From the NCBI RefSeq assembly GCF_019925205.1, contig NC_083566.1:19096001-19160000 (forward strand): DNA of 64,000 bases. The letters run 5' to 3'. The notes under the pieces were generated by a model. The model was given only the letters and a program-made list of their open reading frames with translations. It did not search any database and was not told the origin of the DNA. Source of the stretch: Metopolophium dirhodum. Taxonomy: Eukaryota; Arthropoda; Insecta; Hemiptera; Aphididae. Below, piece by piece: positions 12,840 through 25,324 of the stretch (positions are counted from its first letter, which is position 1; every line of letters begins with the position of its first letter). Both the position numbers and the translations under genes were made by a program.

Positions 12840-13562
12840 ATGTCTCACTTTTTTAATTTCGATTCTAATGTCCAAGTAGTGAAGTCTTATATCGTTAATG
12901 ATAGTGATTATAATGCTACAATTAGAACCAAAATTTGCCAAGTCGATGATTCATACAGTAAAGGTTGCGATGATTGGGTTCGGAAATATTAATTATATTC
13001 AAAAACAAATTGGATAGTTAGATGTACATTTCCTAACAAACAAATGTATGTTTATCGTAGAGACTACATATGCCAACATTCATCAAAGAATAAAAGTCAT
13101 AATTCTAATTTGACAAGGTTACGTGATAAAAACTGCAGTGCGTCAATTAAAATTGTAGTAAAAAAAAATACTGTGAACACACAAAGAAAAGATCAATATA
13201 TGCGTCAAGGTTTAGACACAGAAATAAAGGTAAGACAATTTTTCCAAACAAATAAATAATTTTATTTTACTAATTTTTAGGTTTTTAATTTATTTTATTT
13301 TCGGGTAGGTAGTATTTGTCCATACTCATAGAGTTTATAATGCTGAAGCATATAGCTACCTTAGAGTAAGTAAGGAGGTCCGCGAAAATTTCATTACCTA
13401 TTTTAATGGTGGAATGACCTGCTGCTGCTAAAACATATCACGAAGTACAACTCACTAGTTCTATTGACGATGCGGATAATATGGAGTGCATTAAACAATT
13501 AGCTAATGCACAAATCAATCCTACCGATCGTCAAATATATCAACTATTTGAAACATGGAGGT
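12840..13562 (+). pseudogene. MULE transposase N-terminal remnant (zinc-finger region), two exons
   Basis: One frame runs from the ATG at 12840 to about 13229, interrupted by a single TAA at 12990-12992. It contains the peptides DDWVRKY and WIVRCTFPNKQMYVYRRD, then CQHSSKNKSH with downstream NCSASI. This C...C...H...C pattern fits the FLYWCH/WRKY-GCM1-like finger found N-terminal to MULE transposases. A GTAAG donor at 13230 and a GGGTAG acceptor ending at 13308 define a 79-bp intron that restores frame into VVFVHTHRVYNAEAYSYLRV. A one-base frameshift near 13419-13420, in the GCT run, precedes a frame reading AAAKTYHEVQL and ending FETW at about 13560. The DDE catalytic part is missing. Family assignment rests on motif memory plus the element structure. 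Confidence 0.75.
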
Positions 13563-13739
13563 TAGTAAAAATGAAATATCTTATTTTTTTATATCTATAA
13601 AATATTATTTGTATGAAAAAATGCACTTATTTAAATTAGTGAATCACACGAACATTAATTGTTGTACCTCTAAAACAAATTACCGTAAAAACATTAAATT
13701 TTCACTGAATGTATATACTGGCATTTTCTATACATGATA

Positions 13740-14220
13740 AAATCTTCAAAATATTTTTAATATTTTTAAGCTATTTATAAACATTTGAAATTTCCAATTT
13801 TTTTTAGTTTTTTTTTTTTATAAATGTCAATAAAATTTTATCCGTTGGTTAAAAAACTTGAAAATTTAATACAAGATTCCCCATAAGTTTATATAATAGC
13901 AGTTTGATTAAACATTAAGCAAATATTAAAAATACATAGGCCATTTAAAGTTCAAATTTTGACAAAATGTATTTAATTGAAAGATTACAAATTCTTCAGT
14001 TAATAAAAATAAAATGTATAAAACGTTTAAATTTTATAGCTATGAATTGAAAATTTAAAACAAGGTTCCACGTAAATAGTTAATTCTGCTGCAAAAAAAA
14101 TCTAAAAACGATTCAAACACAGTTTTTTTTTTTTGTATTTATTTTAAGTTCAAATTCGGATGAAATTACCAATTAAATAACCAAAAATAACAATTTTAGC
14201 TATATTGCTGTAATAAAAAA
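13740..14220 (-). repeat. Family A core fragment inside the MULE
   Basis: On the minus strand this matches the family A core, including the complement of ATTTTGTCAAAATTTGAA at about 13,950 and the complement of the GAACCTTGTTTTAAATTTTC-like segment. It lies between the MULE transposase relic and the nested hAT-like element. Most likely it inserted in an ancestral MULE and now travels with it. Confidence 0.55.
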
Positions 14221-14301
14221 TTATTAGTCGAGGGTACTTTAAATTGTATAATGTTTATACCTACTATGACTGAGTGAGTTGGGTTATTTGGGTATATGTA
14301 C

Positions 14302-14995
14302 CAGTGGCGTAGACAAGGGGTGACGTGGGGGTCACATCCCCCCACCCATTAACTTTATTTTTTGTTTTTGCTTACATTATGTAGTATGCACTATGATGTA
14401 ATATTTTGTCATATTATGATCTATCGAGCTATTGAATTTTGACAGTTTTGTCAACATACTGATACCATTATAATTTTATTATCGTTTATTAATTGCAAAG
14501 TAAATAGTAATATTAATTATTTGGTCGAAATGGTCGATGACGATTGACGATGGATATACTTTATTATAATTTATAGCTTATCTTATTATTTATAGAGACG
14601 ACACTATACATATAGTATATATATAATAATATGTATGACGTATGTGGGCTCGACTAAATACTTCCACAATTCCACTAGATTTTGAAGTAGCAAAAAAAAT
14701 TTAGATAGATTTGTTAATTTAGTTATTATTTATTTTATTTAATGATGTAGCATTTTGTAAGTTTTGACTTTATAGAATATGGAGTATTGGAGTGGATAAT
14801 CTTAAATATTGTGTTTAATGTGAATTTTGAATCAATTCAAATTATATTCATTGTTCCTTATTGTTAAATATATTACTAGGTACCTTAGACAAAGTTTGGG
14901 GAGGGTGAAGATTTTCCAATTTTCTCACCTCCCATTTAGCTGTCGTTTTTTTTTTTTTGATCCCCCTCCTTTCAGAAATCATGTCTACGCCACTG
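14302..14995. mobile_element. Nested hAT-like non-autonomous element
   Basis: The left end CAGTGGCGTAGAC and the right end GTCTACGCCACTG are perfect 13-bp inverted repeats about 694 bp apart. Both are followed inward by G/C-rich runs (GGGGGTCACATCCCCCC on the left, GATCCCCCTCC on the right). CAGTGGCGTA-type ends are common in arthropod hAT elements. Flanks (GTATATGTAC left, GTATCTACAT right) are similar but not an exact 8-bp duplication, so the duplication has decayed or the ends are off by a base. No transposase was recognised. Confidence 0.7.
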
Positions 14996-16108
14996 GTATC
15001 TACATTTTTTTTTTTAATAATAATAATATAATTAATATAGTACTTATAACATATCCTAGACTGCCAAACCATCTCCACTCAGAATTTGTTTTTGAATATA
15101 ATTAATATTTCCGAACCCAATCATCGCAACCTTTACTGTATGAATCATCGACTTGGCAAATTTTGGTTCTAATTGTAGCATTATAATCACTATCATTAAC
15201 GATATAAGACTTCACTACTTGGACATTAGAATCGAAATTAAAAAAGTGAGACATATTTGTAGATGATATAAATGTAAATAAAATTATATTTCCAAAATAT
15301 CATAATGTGCGTACCTACGTAGTAAGTTACCAACTAATAATATTTAAGTGTGATAAGTCATAACTCATAAGTGTAACTGCGAAAGCAATAACTATTAATA
15401 ACTTTTGTAATAGGAAAATTAATGCAATCCTCGATATACAACCCGACATTAAGGTTTATATTTAGGATACTCTCCCACCTTTAGCTATTAATATATAAAT
15501 ATTAAATTATACGTGGCAATTGATACCATATTTTTAATCTGTTAATGTCTAACGAAGAATATTATAATAGTAGTAATTAATATTTAAATATTAAATTATA
15601 CGTGGATATATTATAAACATAAAAACATATGAAAGGATGTAGATATCGTAGATACAGTAGGTAAAATCATAGGAATTGAATTTTAGGATTTTAATTAAGA
15701 ATATTATAATAGTTTTTATTTATTTGCTTATCTAGGAAAGGATGTAGATATCGTAGACAAAAAATACAGACATTTAAATAATACTAGTATATGAACGTTA
15801 TTAAAATTATTGTAATATATCTACATTCTACATATTAGATTATAAGTTAATTTTTTTTATAGATATAGTCGCAAATACACTGTTAATAATATTGTTTTTA
15901 CATACCTATTTTTAACCTATCAACAAAATTAGAATAAATTTAGATAAATTCATAGTATAGCGGTAAATTACATGTGCCTTTATTTGAGTATAGCGGTATA
16001 TTACATAGTAGCCAGACTCAAGTAGTATCCGTAAAATAAATTTGTTTTACGAACCCTAACTGAATTCGGGATCTATTGGCCAGTCTCGAGTAGTATCCGT
16101 AAATACGC

Positions 16109-16117
16109 AGCCCGGTA
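16109..16117. repeat. Target site duplication of MULE (right)
   Basis: Exact copy of the left-side AGCCCGGTA, immediately after CCGTAAATACGC. Confidence 0.9.
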
Positions 16118-16386
16118 CCCGCATACAATCACACTCACACTAATCATCATTGACGACTAACATAAATTACATGGGCGGCGGCAACGAAATTGCATATAAT
16201 CGCCTAAATATTGCCCATTATTAAAGACACACGAGCAGGCCCCTTAAAAATTAAAATTTTTTAAATGCTTTAAACAACTAGATAAATATAATTTAGTTAC
16301 TACTTTAGTCAATAGTTGGAAGTAAATAAATAAAATAGACATGTGTGTTGTAGTGATGACCCAATAAATAACTATCAATTATAGTA

Positions 16387-17026
16387 AACTAGCTGATCCC
16401 GTGCACTTCGTTACCCGTTAAATGTACAAACTTTTATATGACTAAAACTTTTTTCAATGCGTTATTTAATAGTCGGTGTATGATTTTATAGATTTATTTT
16501 AACTTTTCTGTTGCCCGAAATAATCTTCTCATAAACATTCATTTATATATATATATAATTGAATTCTAGTTCGCACTTCGTAACCCGTAAAAACTCTTCA
16601 AAAAATTGTGATTGTTCAACTTCTTTTTGGTGTAACTCACTGCATTAAGTGCATAACAGGCACTCAGGTAGGCAATGTGCGAAAATTCGATTTGATGCAT
16701 GCTTGTACCAGTTGTACCTGATCTACCCGATTAACCAATGACAACCAATAATAAATAAATACTTTATCTATTAACTATTTCTCTATAACCAATAGTGACC
16801 ATTTATATAAACAAACATTTCTACCGTAAATCTCAAAATTCCTGTTTGAGCACTTCCCCAGGCTTCTATTAATTTGTCATAGCGTGGTGTTATATAGCCT
16901 TTAGCCTTCCGCGATGAATGGACTATCCAACAAAAAAATTAATTTCCAATTTGAACCAGTAGTTCCTGAGATCAACGCGTTCAAACAAACCCTACAGCTT
17001 TATATATTAGTATAGTTATCATACAA
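16387..17026 (+). repeat. Old dispersed repeat ending in GCGTTCAAACAAA...TTTATATATTAGTATAG
   Basis: It starts CTAGCTGATCCCGTGCACTT followed by CGTTACCCGTTAAA, and ends with CAGTAGTTCCTGAGATCAAC, GCGTTCAAACAAACCCTACA and TTTATATATTAGTATAG. I remember this start and end from a widespread high-copy arthropod repeat, but I cannot assign its class without a library. A second CTAGTTCGCACTTCGTAACC word near 16,566 suggests a nested or tandem start. No ORF. Confidence 0.55.
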
Positions 17027-20000
17027 TATTGCATTGGAAAAATGTAGCATTTAATGACTCGTTATTATGTTACCTCCGCTAGGCTTAGGTAATCAGGACA
17101 CCGAGTACGATAGTATAAGTATACACCGAGTCAGTCGAGTACCCGAGTTTCGCCGGAGATGTAGAAACAAGCAACCACAAACCTTTAAAATCTTATTTTT
17201 CTGGTTTGTTTACTATAGGCGAGTCATTAGTATTAATTTCATTATAGCAATATAATAGGACCTGTAAAATATAACTCGGAAAACACTATTTATATCTCAT
17301 TAACAACCTAGTTCTGAAGACCAAGTCCGTGCAGTAGTAGGAATTAGCCAACCAACTTATCATTAACTATATAGGATTAATTATATAAATTATCGACATC
17401 TCATCTATTTGATCCAGTAGCAATGTATAATACAAAATTATGATACTTTGAAAATATAATCTCTGATTTTGTTTTTGTAACATTTTTCTCTTAATCAGCT
17501 ATACGGTAACGGTACAACAATTATCACGATCCTAGGAATCACCCAATAATTCACTATCGGATTGGTCATTGTTAACCAGTAAAACCTCTGGATCAGGTTT
17601 TGTATGTATGTTTTGACTAGGTACTATACTTTTTATGACACGGGTACAAGAATTACGAGGCACCCAACAAATTAAAAAAAATTCACTACCACAGAGCCAT
17701 TGCTACCAGTCTAACGATATAAACAACGAAATCAAACATCAGTTGTACTATTGTGTTTCTACATGTTTACCCTTAAATTTCAATTAATAATTTTATTGTT
17801 AGTTTAAAAAAATTGCGTTATAATAGAGTACAATATTATATAATATATCTAGTCTTTAAATATTTTTCTTTATCTGATTTGCTTACAGGAAAAAGATAAG
17901 CCAACGAGATGAAATTGTTAAAATATAATAAAAATATAAATCAATAGTTTTGTTTATTTTAACAAGGATATTACATGGTGAAGCTTCGACATATAATTAT
18001 ACAGGGTGTATATACAGGGTGTATTATACAGGTGTATTATGTCATTGTACACGGGTTTTTTTTTTAACGATTATAGATCGATGATATGGAATTTCGGAAA
18101 AACGAAAAAAGACTTGTTTCTTTATTTTTATCATGCAATTTATTTATAACAATTACTACTTACTTTGCTAGTACCAATAGCAAATTCAACTTTATTTTTT
18201 CAATTGGTCATCATTATATTTTTTAATAGATTCTGGTAAAGCTTTTTTTTCTGAAAATGTTGATATTCAAATCATTAATTTTGGCTAGTTTTTTTTTAAC
18301 TATGGTCCTTTAAACTTAAGTAAAAAATGCATAATACTTTAAATTGAAATATAATTAGTATATGTTAAATTTACAAGAACTAAATAGTTTTTTTATAACT
18401 ATATTTTTATACACTTAAATTGGTAATCTAATGACACGTCCAAAAAACAAAAACAAAACTTGTCGGCAAACATAGTTCATTAAAATCACCAAAATCAGTA
18501 TTATTATAATCGTAATTAATTAATTAATTACTTTAAATTTTTTTCTCCACAACTACTTTTTTTACAATAGCACAGATTTGGATTCTTTACCAGGTGGCTA
18601 AGGTAGTTGACATTAATACGTCTTATGTATGGGGGTTAAAAAAGATGTGTAATGAAAAAAATGCAATGTTTTTTGGTGTTCTTCTCATAGTGGTATTATG
18701 AACTTGAAATTTGAACCATAGATAATTATTATTAGCATAAGCAAGGTACTCTTCACCATTTAGCTTGCCTTCAAAAAATATTGGCAAATATATAAATACC
18801 TCGCGTACAATGTCATAAGATACACCCGGTATAATATACCAGAATGCAAAAGTACGTCATAACTCATAATATAATTTTGTCATTAATTTATAAATCATAT
18901 TTATACTAACATGGTTAACGTTTTTCACTGAGAATGATGGGGTATATTACGATGAGACGAAAATATCCCAATTTTAATCGTGGAAACATTATATGAACTG
19001 ATTATTTAAATAACCTTAGTTAAATTTAGATCAAATTTTTTTCGGAATAATGGTCGTACCTATTGATAAAACCCAAATAACGTGAATATATCATTTTTAT
19101 ATTTGATTACATAAATCACATGTTTACTTTTAATAGAAGTTATTGCAAAAATGCATTTAGATTATGCATAGAAAAATATCGATGAGGAAATATTGTACAA
19201 CATGAACTATTATTTATTAGGTCAATTTATTATTGTGATTACCCATGAGAAATGTACCCATATCGATGACAAAATACAATATATAGATTTTATAGGTAAA
19301 GTATTACAATAATACTATCTTTAAACAATTTTAAACAATTTTGAACAACTTTATTAAATTAAAATATTTTTTTCCTTAATTGATATATTATTAGTAAATA
19401 TTTAATTTTCAAATAACATTTAAAGTATCAAAGTTAGTTGAAGTAGTGTCACTGGACATCTCCTTCCATCATAATATTATCCAGTTACCTATTGTATGAT
19501 GTATACCACATCAGTTAAGTCTTTGTTTTTAATTTTGTAGATTTTCCAGAATGTACATTGGTTTATCATGTACCGATGGTACATATTTTTATTTATTTAT
19601 TTAGTTATTTCAATAAAAAGTAAAAGTACCAAAGTATTTGTATGCAAAAAAATAAGAAGAATAAAACAATTATAAAAAATAGGAGTATTTCATTTAAAAT
19701 TAAGTCTTTTAAATATATTATTACTTATAACATCCCTCCTCTCATTCAAAATTCCTGGAAATGCCACTGGCTTCAGTTGTTACCATTTTTTGTTGCAGTC
19801 ATGCTTTTCAAGATAGAACTTAAAACGAATAGGAAGTAAGAAAGCCTGCAGGAAGAGACATAAGAATATGGTAGAATAATCTACTTTTCAGTTTTATCCA
19901 GTCAATAACCAATAATATCGTTAAGCATATGAATTTAATGTATGGTAGAGTATTTGTTTTAAATCCTTTTTGGGTTTCTGGGATAATTTTTTTATAATTT

Positions 20001-20776
20001 ATTCTCCGTCCAGTAGTTTTGCTTCCCCATATTTCTCTACCCGAATAATTGTGTGGCATGCAGCTATCAGTGATATCCTATCACAAGTCACGATCTATGG
20101 TATTATGTACGTGATGCATAGAAATAATGTGTTGTATTTATAGTGTTCGCAATATGTGTACTCATAATTAATTAAGTATTAATACAAATTAAATCAAAAA
20201 ATGTTTACACATTATGAGTTTCACCTACATGCTATTATTTTGCAACCACTTTCAAGTAATTCGGTGTCTATTGCGTAGTATTGTGTACTTAAGTAACGTA
20301 CGTATTTGTCTAACACAATTAATAAACGCGCAATGAGAATATTAGCATTTAAAATGTTATTGGCTGTACTCTGTGGTAGATATATAATTGAAAAAAAGGG
20401 TGGGCTTAACACAAAATATACACCAATTTAATTAGTATAAAAAGGGCCAGATTTGGATGGGGCATGAAGTTCAGGGTAGTACATGTGTCGTAATATTATA
20501 TTATAGTTCGACCGGTGAACCACCGCTTATTTTTTTCTCACGGAGCTCAGACAAAGAGATTTTGTCACCAACTTCCGTTTTTAGTCTTGTGTTTTACATT
20601 AATCTTATCTCAAGCACTGAAAAAATAATCATCCAAGCCATCACAATACAACCCTATAAAAAACACACTGTCTTTTTCAACATTCCCCATCTCTAGATCC
20701 CATTGTATGCTTCTATTATTTCAGATTCAAATAAATAATAATATTCAAGTACCTAATAATTCTAAAAAGGTGGATA
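17027..20776. other. Non-coding stretch, probably decayed repeats
   Basis: 17.4-18.0 kb may be more of the preceding repeat family (CAGGAAAAAGATAAGCCAAC and GAGATGAAATTGTTAAAATA near 17.9 kb). At 18,001-18,036 an ACAGG(G)TGTAT unit occurs three times in a row. TTCTGAAAATGTTGATATTC near 18,250 resembles the foldback element at 28.0 kb. No gene supported. Confidence 0.4.
18000..18040. repeat. Three short ACAGGGTGTAT direct repeats
   Basis: ACAGGGTGTAT, ACAGGGTGTAT and ACAGGTGTAT occur within 40 bp. The word resembles the terminus of the 28 kb foldback element (CAGGGTTGTCC), so this may be a shuffled transposon end. Confidence 0.6.
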
Positions 20777-22205
20777 AGTGGATGTCGCTCTGCTGTACAG
20801 TAGGTTACAAGTGGGTCACTGTAATGTATGGTGTTAAATTTGAATTCAATGATATAATATCATTGTATAAGAAAAACGATCCTGAGCGAAAACGGTCAGT
20901 CAGCCTATGATTTTACCAAGTATATTTGATGATATTATTGTGAATAAAGTAATTTATATATAACCTATTTACGTGGAGCCTTGTTTTAAATTTTCAATCC
21001 TTACCCATAAAAGTCAAAAATTTATAAATTTTTAACCACAAAATAATTAATAAATTATAAATTTGATAAATGTTGTCAAAATTTGAACTTTAAATGCTTA
21101 TAAAAAAAAATTGTGCCTATGTATTTTTAATATTTTTCAACTACTATTAGAACGATATATCAGGAGCCTTATATTAAATTTTCACGCTTTTTTACCCAAC
21201 AAATAAAAATTTATTGATATTTATAGAAAAAAAAACTAAAACAATTGAAAACTGACAATGTCCGTAAACAACTCAGAGTCAAAATATTTTCAACATTTTA
21301 TGGTGTATAGAAAATGCTAATATAAACATTCAGTGAAATTTTAAAGTATCTACAGTCATTCGTTTTTTAATTACAATAAAATAAGAAAATTGTTACATGA
21401 GAAATCGAGTAAATATCAAATGTTGTAAAAATATAAATTTCAGACGCTCATAAAAATTTAATTGACTTTCTTGTAGACATTTTTTTTTTGATAATATAGA
21501 TTAACTTATAGATAATCTTGTGTAACATTATTTTTATGAAAAATTTTTATGAATTCTCAACTCAAAATAATTTGCTATTTTTCGTGATTTTTCCGTATTT
21601 TGTCAAAATTTGAACTTTAAATGCTTATAAATAAAAACTGTGACTGAGGATTTTTAATTTTTTTCATCTGCCTTTGAAACAATAACCTAGGAGCCTTCTA
21701 TTAAATTTTCAAGCTTTTTTACTCAACAGATAAAATTTTATTGATATTTATAGAAAAAAAAACTAAAAAAATTGAAAACTGACAATGGCCGTAAACAGCT
21801 CAAAAAGAGTCAAAATATTTTGTAAATTTTATGGTGTATAGAAAATGCTAATATAAACATTCAGTCAAAATGTCTTGTCCCTACGGTCATTTGTTTTAGA
21901 GTTACACCAAAAACCAAAATCGATTTTCTCAAAAACAGATTTTGCGTAAAAATTCCCGTTTTTCCTTAATTTTTCGTTTGTTTTTCACGTCGCTTGTGAA
22001 AACTACTGGGAAATTTTTACTTTTGACCCCCCAAAGTACCAACTAGATTCACTTTCCTATCAGAAAAGTTACTATTGAAGAAAATCCAAGCACTTTTACT
22101 GTCCTAAAAGGTGATGACAGACACAAAAATAAAAAAAAATAAAAATAAAAAACACACATCATTGTAAAATCAATATTCATCGTTTCGCTCAGAATCTAAA
22201 ATATT
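20777..22205 (+). repeat. Family A, long copy
   Basis: The left segment has GTGGATGTCGCTCTGCTGTA, CAGTAGGTTACAAGTGGGTC and AACGATCCTGAGCGAAAACG. The right segment ends AAAATCAATATTCATCGTTT then CGCTCAGAATCT. The GATTCTGAGCG-like words near both ends are in inverted orientation. The core is highly AT-rich and shows two diverged internal versions of the same module: TTTGTCAAAATTTGAACTTT occurs at about 21,073 and 21,599, and a GAAAACTGACAATG...GTAAACA block occurs twice. This suggests an ancestral internal duplication. No ORF, so a non-autonomous element of unknown class. Confidence 0.75.
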
Positions 22206-24099
22206 ATAAATAATAAATAGCTCATAATCACAGCGGTGGATGATCAGGATAAAACCTGATCGACCATTTAGCATAGCCTACAATCGTCAAAATTAGCTAA
22301 ATCGTTGATATTTAAAATACACTGTAATGAAAGAATTACCATTTTTATAGATGATAGAAAATTAATGAATGAAATAACGAAATTTGTATTTCTATAGATT
22401 TTAAAATGATATAGTAAACACAATATTTATTAATTAAATACGAATATAATTAACAAACTACGAACAAACAATGTAATTGCATTCAACACGAATTAAAAAA
22501 TTAAAATCTGGACAGGATACAGTGATACACGCTTGCGAAAATTTCTTTAATTTATAAGTTATACCTAAAATGGTGTTAATGATAATAATAAGAAATAAAC
22601 TATTTAACACTATGGTAGAGGTGGACACATTATTATAAATAATACACTAAATTATTTATTGATTACAAAAGATTACTTATTCTATTATTAATTTGGAATG
22701 TAAGATTAAATAGTTGTTTATTCAGTAGCACTATGTCATTATCAAACCATTTTGGAGGGTTTTCTCACGTAGGTATACTATATTATGCACCTGTCATATT
22801 GAAAATATTTTTAAAATCAATTGTTTGTGTTGTCTTAAAATATATATTATTATACACAACACGTCATAATAATTCAATATTAATGCCTCATTGTAATAAA
22901 AAGTAATTGAACTTATTGTAATTTATCGTTTGATTAAAATTAAAATTTAAAATTCATTTTTTAATAAAAAAAAATGTATTTTATAATGGAATTGTACGAT
23001 TAACTCTACAATTTATGATAACATCATAATAACATGCGATTTATATTTATTTAAAATAACTGTTTATGTGCTATTATAGTAATGCATAATACGGATAATG
23101 GATAAAAATAACATTAAAACCTTTCATTTATTTATAGTCAGTTTAAATATTTAAAATATATGTTATTAGTATATTACCATTAGATATTAGAATTATTATG
23201 AATCTATTTACATTGTTGGACAAAACACATATTTAACCATTCAATATGACGTGATAATTCATATCCTGATTTCTGGTGATTTACGATAGAAGAATGTGGT
23301 ACTTTCAAATGTAAGTATTTATTTATTTATATTTATTTTTATTTATTTATTTAAATTATATAAACGGATCGTAAGATTCAAGTACAATATTGACATGATA
23401 TTATTAATAGTACAAAATATGATAGGCAATAATAATAATAACAACCGCAATAATCAATAATAATAATAATACAAATCCATTAAAACATAAAAATCTATTA
23501 ACATAGAAATTATTAAAAGATTCCAAGGAAGTAAAATTAAATAAATCAATGTTTCTTTAATTACATAATTCTGTTGACAGGTGAAGATAAAAAATAATTT
23601 GTTCTTTGAGAACCTATATAAAAAAATATTAGTAGACTTAGTTCTACGTTGAGGAACTTTAAAATTGAGGAAGCTTGATAGTTCTGGACAATCAGTGTAG
23701 CCGTTTACAAGTTTAAATAAAAATATATTATACATTTATTTTCTAATACCAATGTATACATTTTTGGCGAATGATCGATTTTACCGAAAATATAACTTAT
23801 GAAAGTATAATAATTATATAAATGTAATATGTATAAAAATATGAGTAAAGAGTTTAGTTTTGGCACCTCGGTCTGGCATTTATATTCATGGATCCGACTG
23901 TGCAAACTGCAGACTAAGAAGTTTTTCAATTCAGTGTTCGTTGTGTTTTCTGTGCACTTAAGGTCTTAAACACGAACTTACAACTCAGAACTCAGGTACT
24001 TTATATAAAATAATATAGACATATATACATAATATGTATCGATCAAATTATACTAATATACAATTTAATAATAATAAGAAGAAGCAGAAGAAGAAGAAA
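22206..24099. other. AT-rich non-coding stretch
   Basis: No gene, RNA or transposon terminus was recognised. Short minus-strand ORFs at 23,454-23,929 are Phe/Tyr/Leu-rich without motifs. Confidence 0.45.
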
Positions 24100-24690
24100 A
24101 AAAAGCCACCAAGGACATGCCAAACGTGTAGCTATCCAACGTCAACCAAACATATTATCACAGAATGCAAAGACACACAAGAACCCCGACTAAAATTCAA
24201 CATACCCGAGCACCTCCACAATGCATTGTGCACCAACGAAGATTCCATTAAAACAAATGTATTATTCATGAAAGATATTAATAAACTGTACAAATCATTT
24301 TAAATAATTTTTTTTTTCCTTTATTGTTAAATACAAAATCTGTACCACATGGGCACAATAAGAGTATTATCTGAAATACAAGATATAATACATAAATACG
24401 CTTGATAAAAGCAGCCACCCAGTGATGACACTTAAAAATTGAGGTTATACATTAATTTTCATATATATATTTATTTATTTAATGTTTTTGTTTTTGTTTT
24501 TTTTTTAAATTTTATATTAAGTTAGCATATCTTTACACCAATTTCGTTTTAGGCGCCTTAGAGGCTTACCCGGAATAACGTTTGATGAGAGAGTTTTAAA
24601 TAATTTAATTATATACTACAAGTCAATGGTCCTATTATTGAGGCTTCGACTTAAATAAAAAGTAATAATAATAACAATAATAATAATATT
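24100..24690 (+). mobile_element. 5'-truncated LINE (I/R1/Jockey-type) ORF2 C-terminus and 3' UTR
   Basis: From about 24,100 to the stop at 24,301-24,303 the frame reads a C-terminal LINE peptide: CQTCSYPTSTKHIITECKD, then NIPEHLHNALCTNED and NVLFMKDINKLYKSF. The C-x2-C...H...C spacing is the zinc-knuckle-like motif at the end of ORF2 in I- and R1-like elements. A 3' UTR of about 380 bp follows, with GGCGCCTTAGAGGCTTACCC. It ends in an AATAATAATAACAATAAT tail, resembling the TAA-type tails of I elements. The Lys-rich N-terminal part of the ORF (from 24,034) comes from flanking AAG/AAT repeats. Confidence 0.75.
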
Positions 24691-25324
24691 TTATTATTTT
24701 CCATCACTATAATTTTCAGTAACGGTTCTGTATTATAAATTCTTAGATGTTCAAAATAATTTTATCTATAAAATATGTTAAGCAAATCAATATTATATTC
24801 ATTCTTGAGTATAAAAAAAAAATTACATACCTATTATTATAATACATTATAATAATAACACATTTTGTAAAATAATAAATATACCTATTGCAATGGAGAG
24901 TGGTAATGAAATATTAAAGAACATTTCGAGTTATTGTGTTATTAATATAATATTATTGGTTCTTAATTAATTAACACAAACGGGTCAGTCTCGTTATTCA
25001 GTTATTCATATCTAATTATACATGGTTCAATACATAGGAGAACAAATAAATACCTTCAAATTTAAAACAAGTAACAAGAAAAAAGGTTAAAGCATTGTGA
25101 CTAGAAAATTAGTATTAATAAATTATGGTTTCCAACGTGCATACCTATGTCATTACATGGGGAAAAACCATTTAGGTATAGTAAAATTACGCTATAATTT
25201 TCACACGTGAAAATGATACAATCAGCAAACGGATTTTCGCCGAATATTTCAACCTAGTATTATAATATAACTCTGTGTACAATTTCTGTTGAAACATAAT
25301 TATATTTCAATAACATACGTCAAA
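24691..25324. other. AT-rich non-coding stretch
   Basis: Nothing recognised between the two LINE fragments. Confidence 0.45.

Larger units (their letters stand above)
11986..16108 (+). mobile_element. Mutator-like element (MULE) with 1,026-bp terminal inverted repeats
   Basis: The element starts GCGTATTTACGG and ends with its exact complement CCGTAAATACGC. The left arm 11986-13011 and right arm 15083-16108 are the same length, and every segment I compared between them was identical. A perfect 9-bp duplication flanks the ends. The arms carry subterminal repeats: TACGGATACTACT twice, CCGCTATACT twice, CTACGATATCTACATCC twice and CCACGTATAATTTAATATTT twice. The left arm reaches into the transposase gene, so the first ~57 codons exist on both arms. 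The 2.07 kb interior holds a decayed transposase 5' part, a family A fragment and a nested hAT-like element. No catalytic domain was found, so this copy is presumably non-autonomous. The identical arms imply recent mobilisation or arm-to-arm gene conversion. Confidence 0.9.

Noticed and set aside
14827..15105. 92-aa plus and 76-aa minus ORFs
   Set aside because: They cover the nested hAT-like element end and part of the MULE arm in non-coding frames.
24034..24099. N-terminal extension of the LINE ORF
   Set aside because: Lys/Asn-rich translation of AAT/AAG repeats; the LINE homology begins later.
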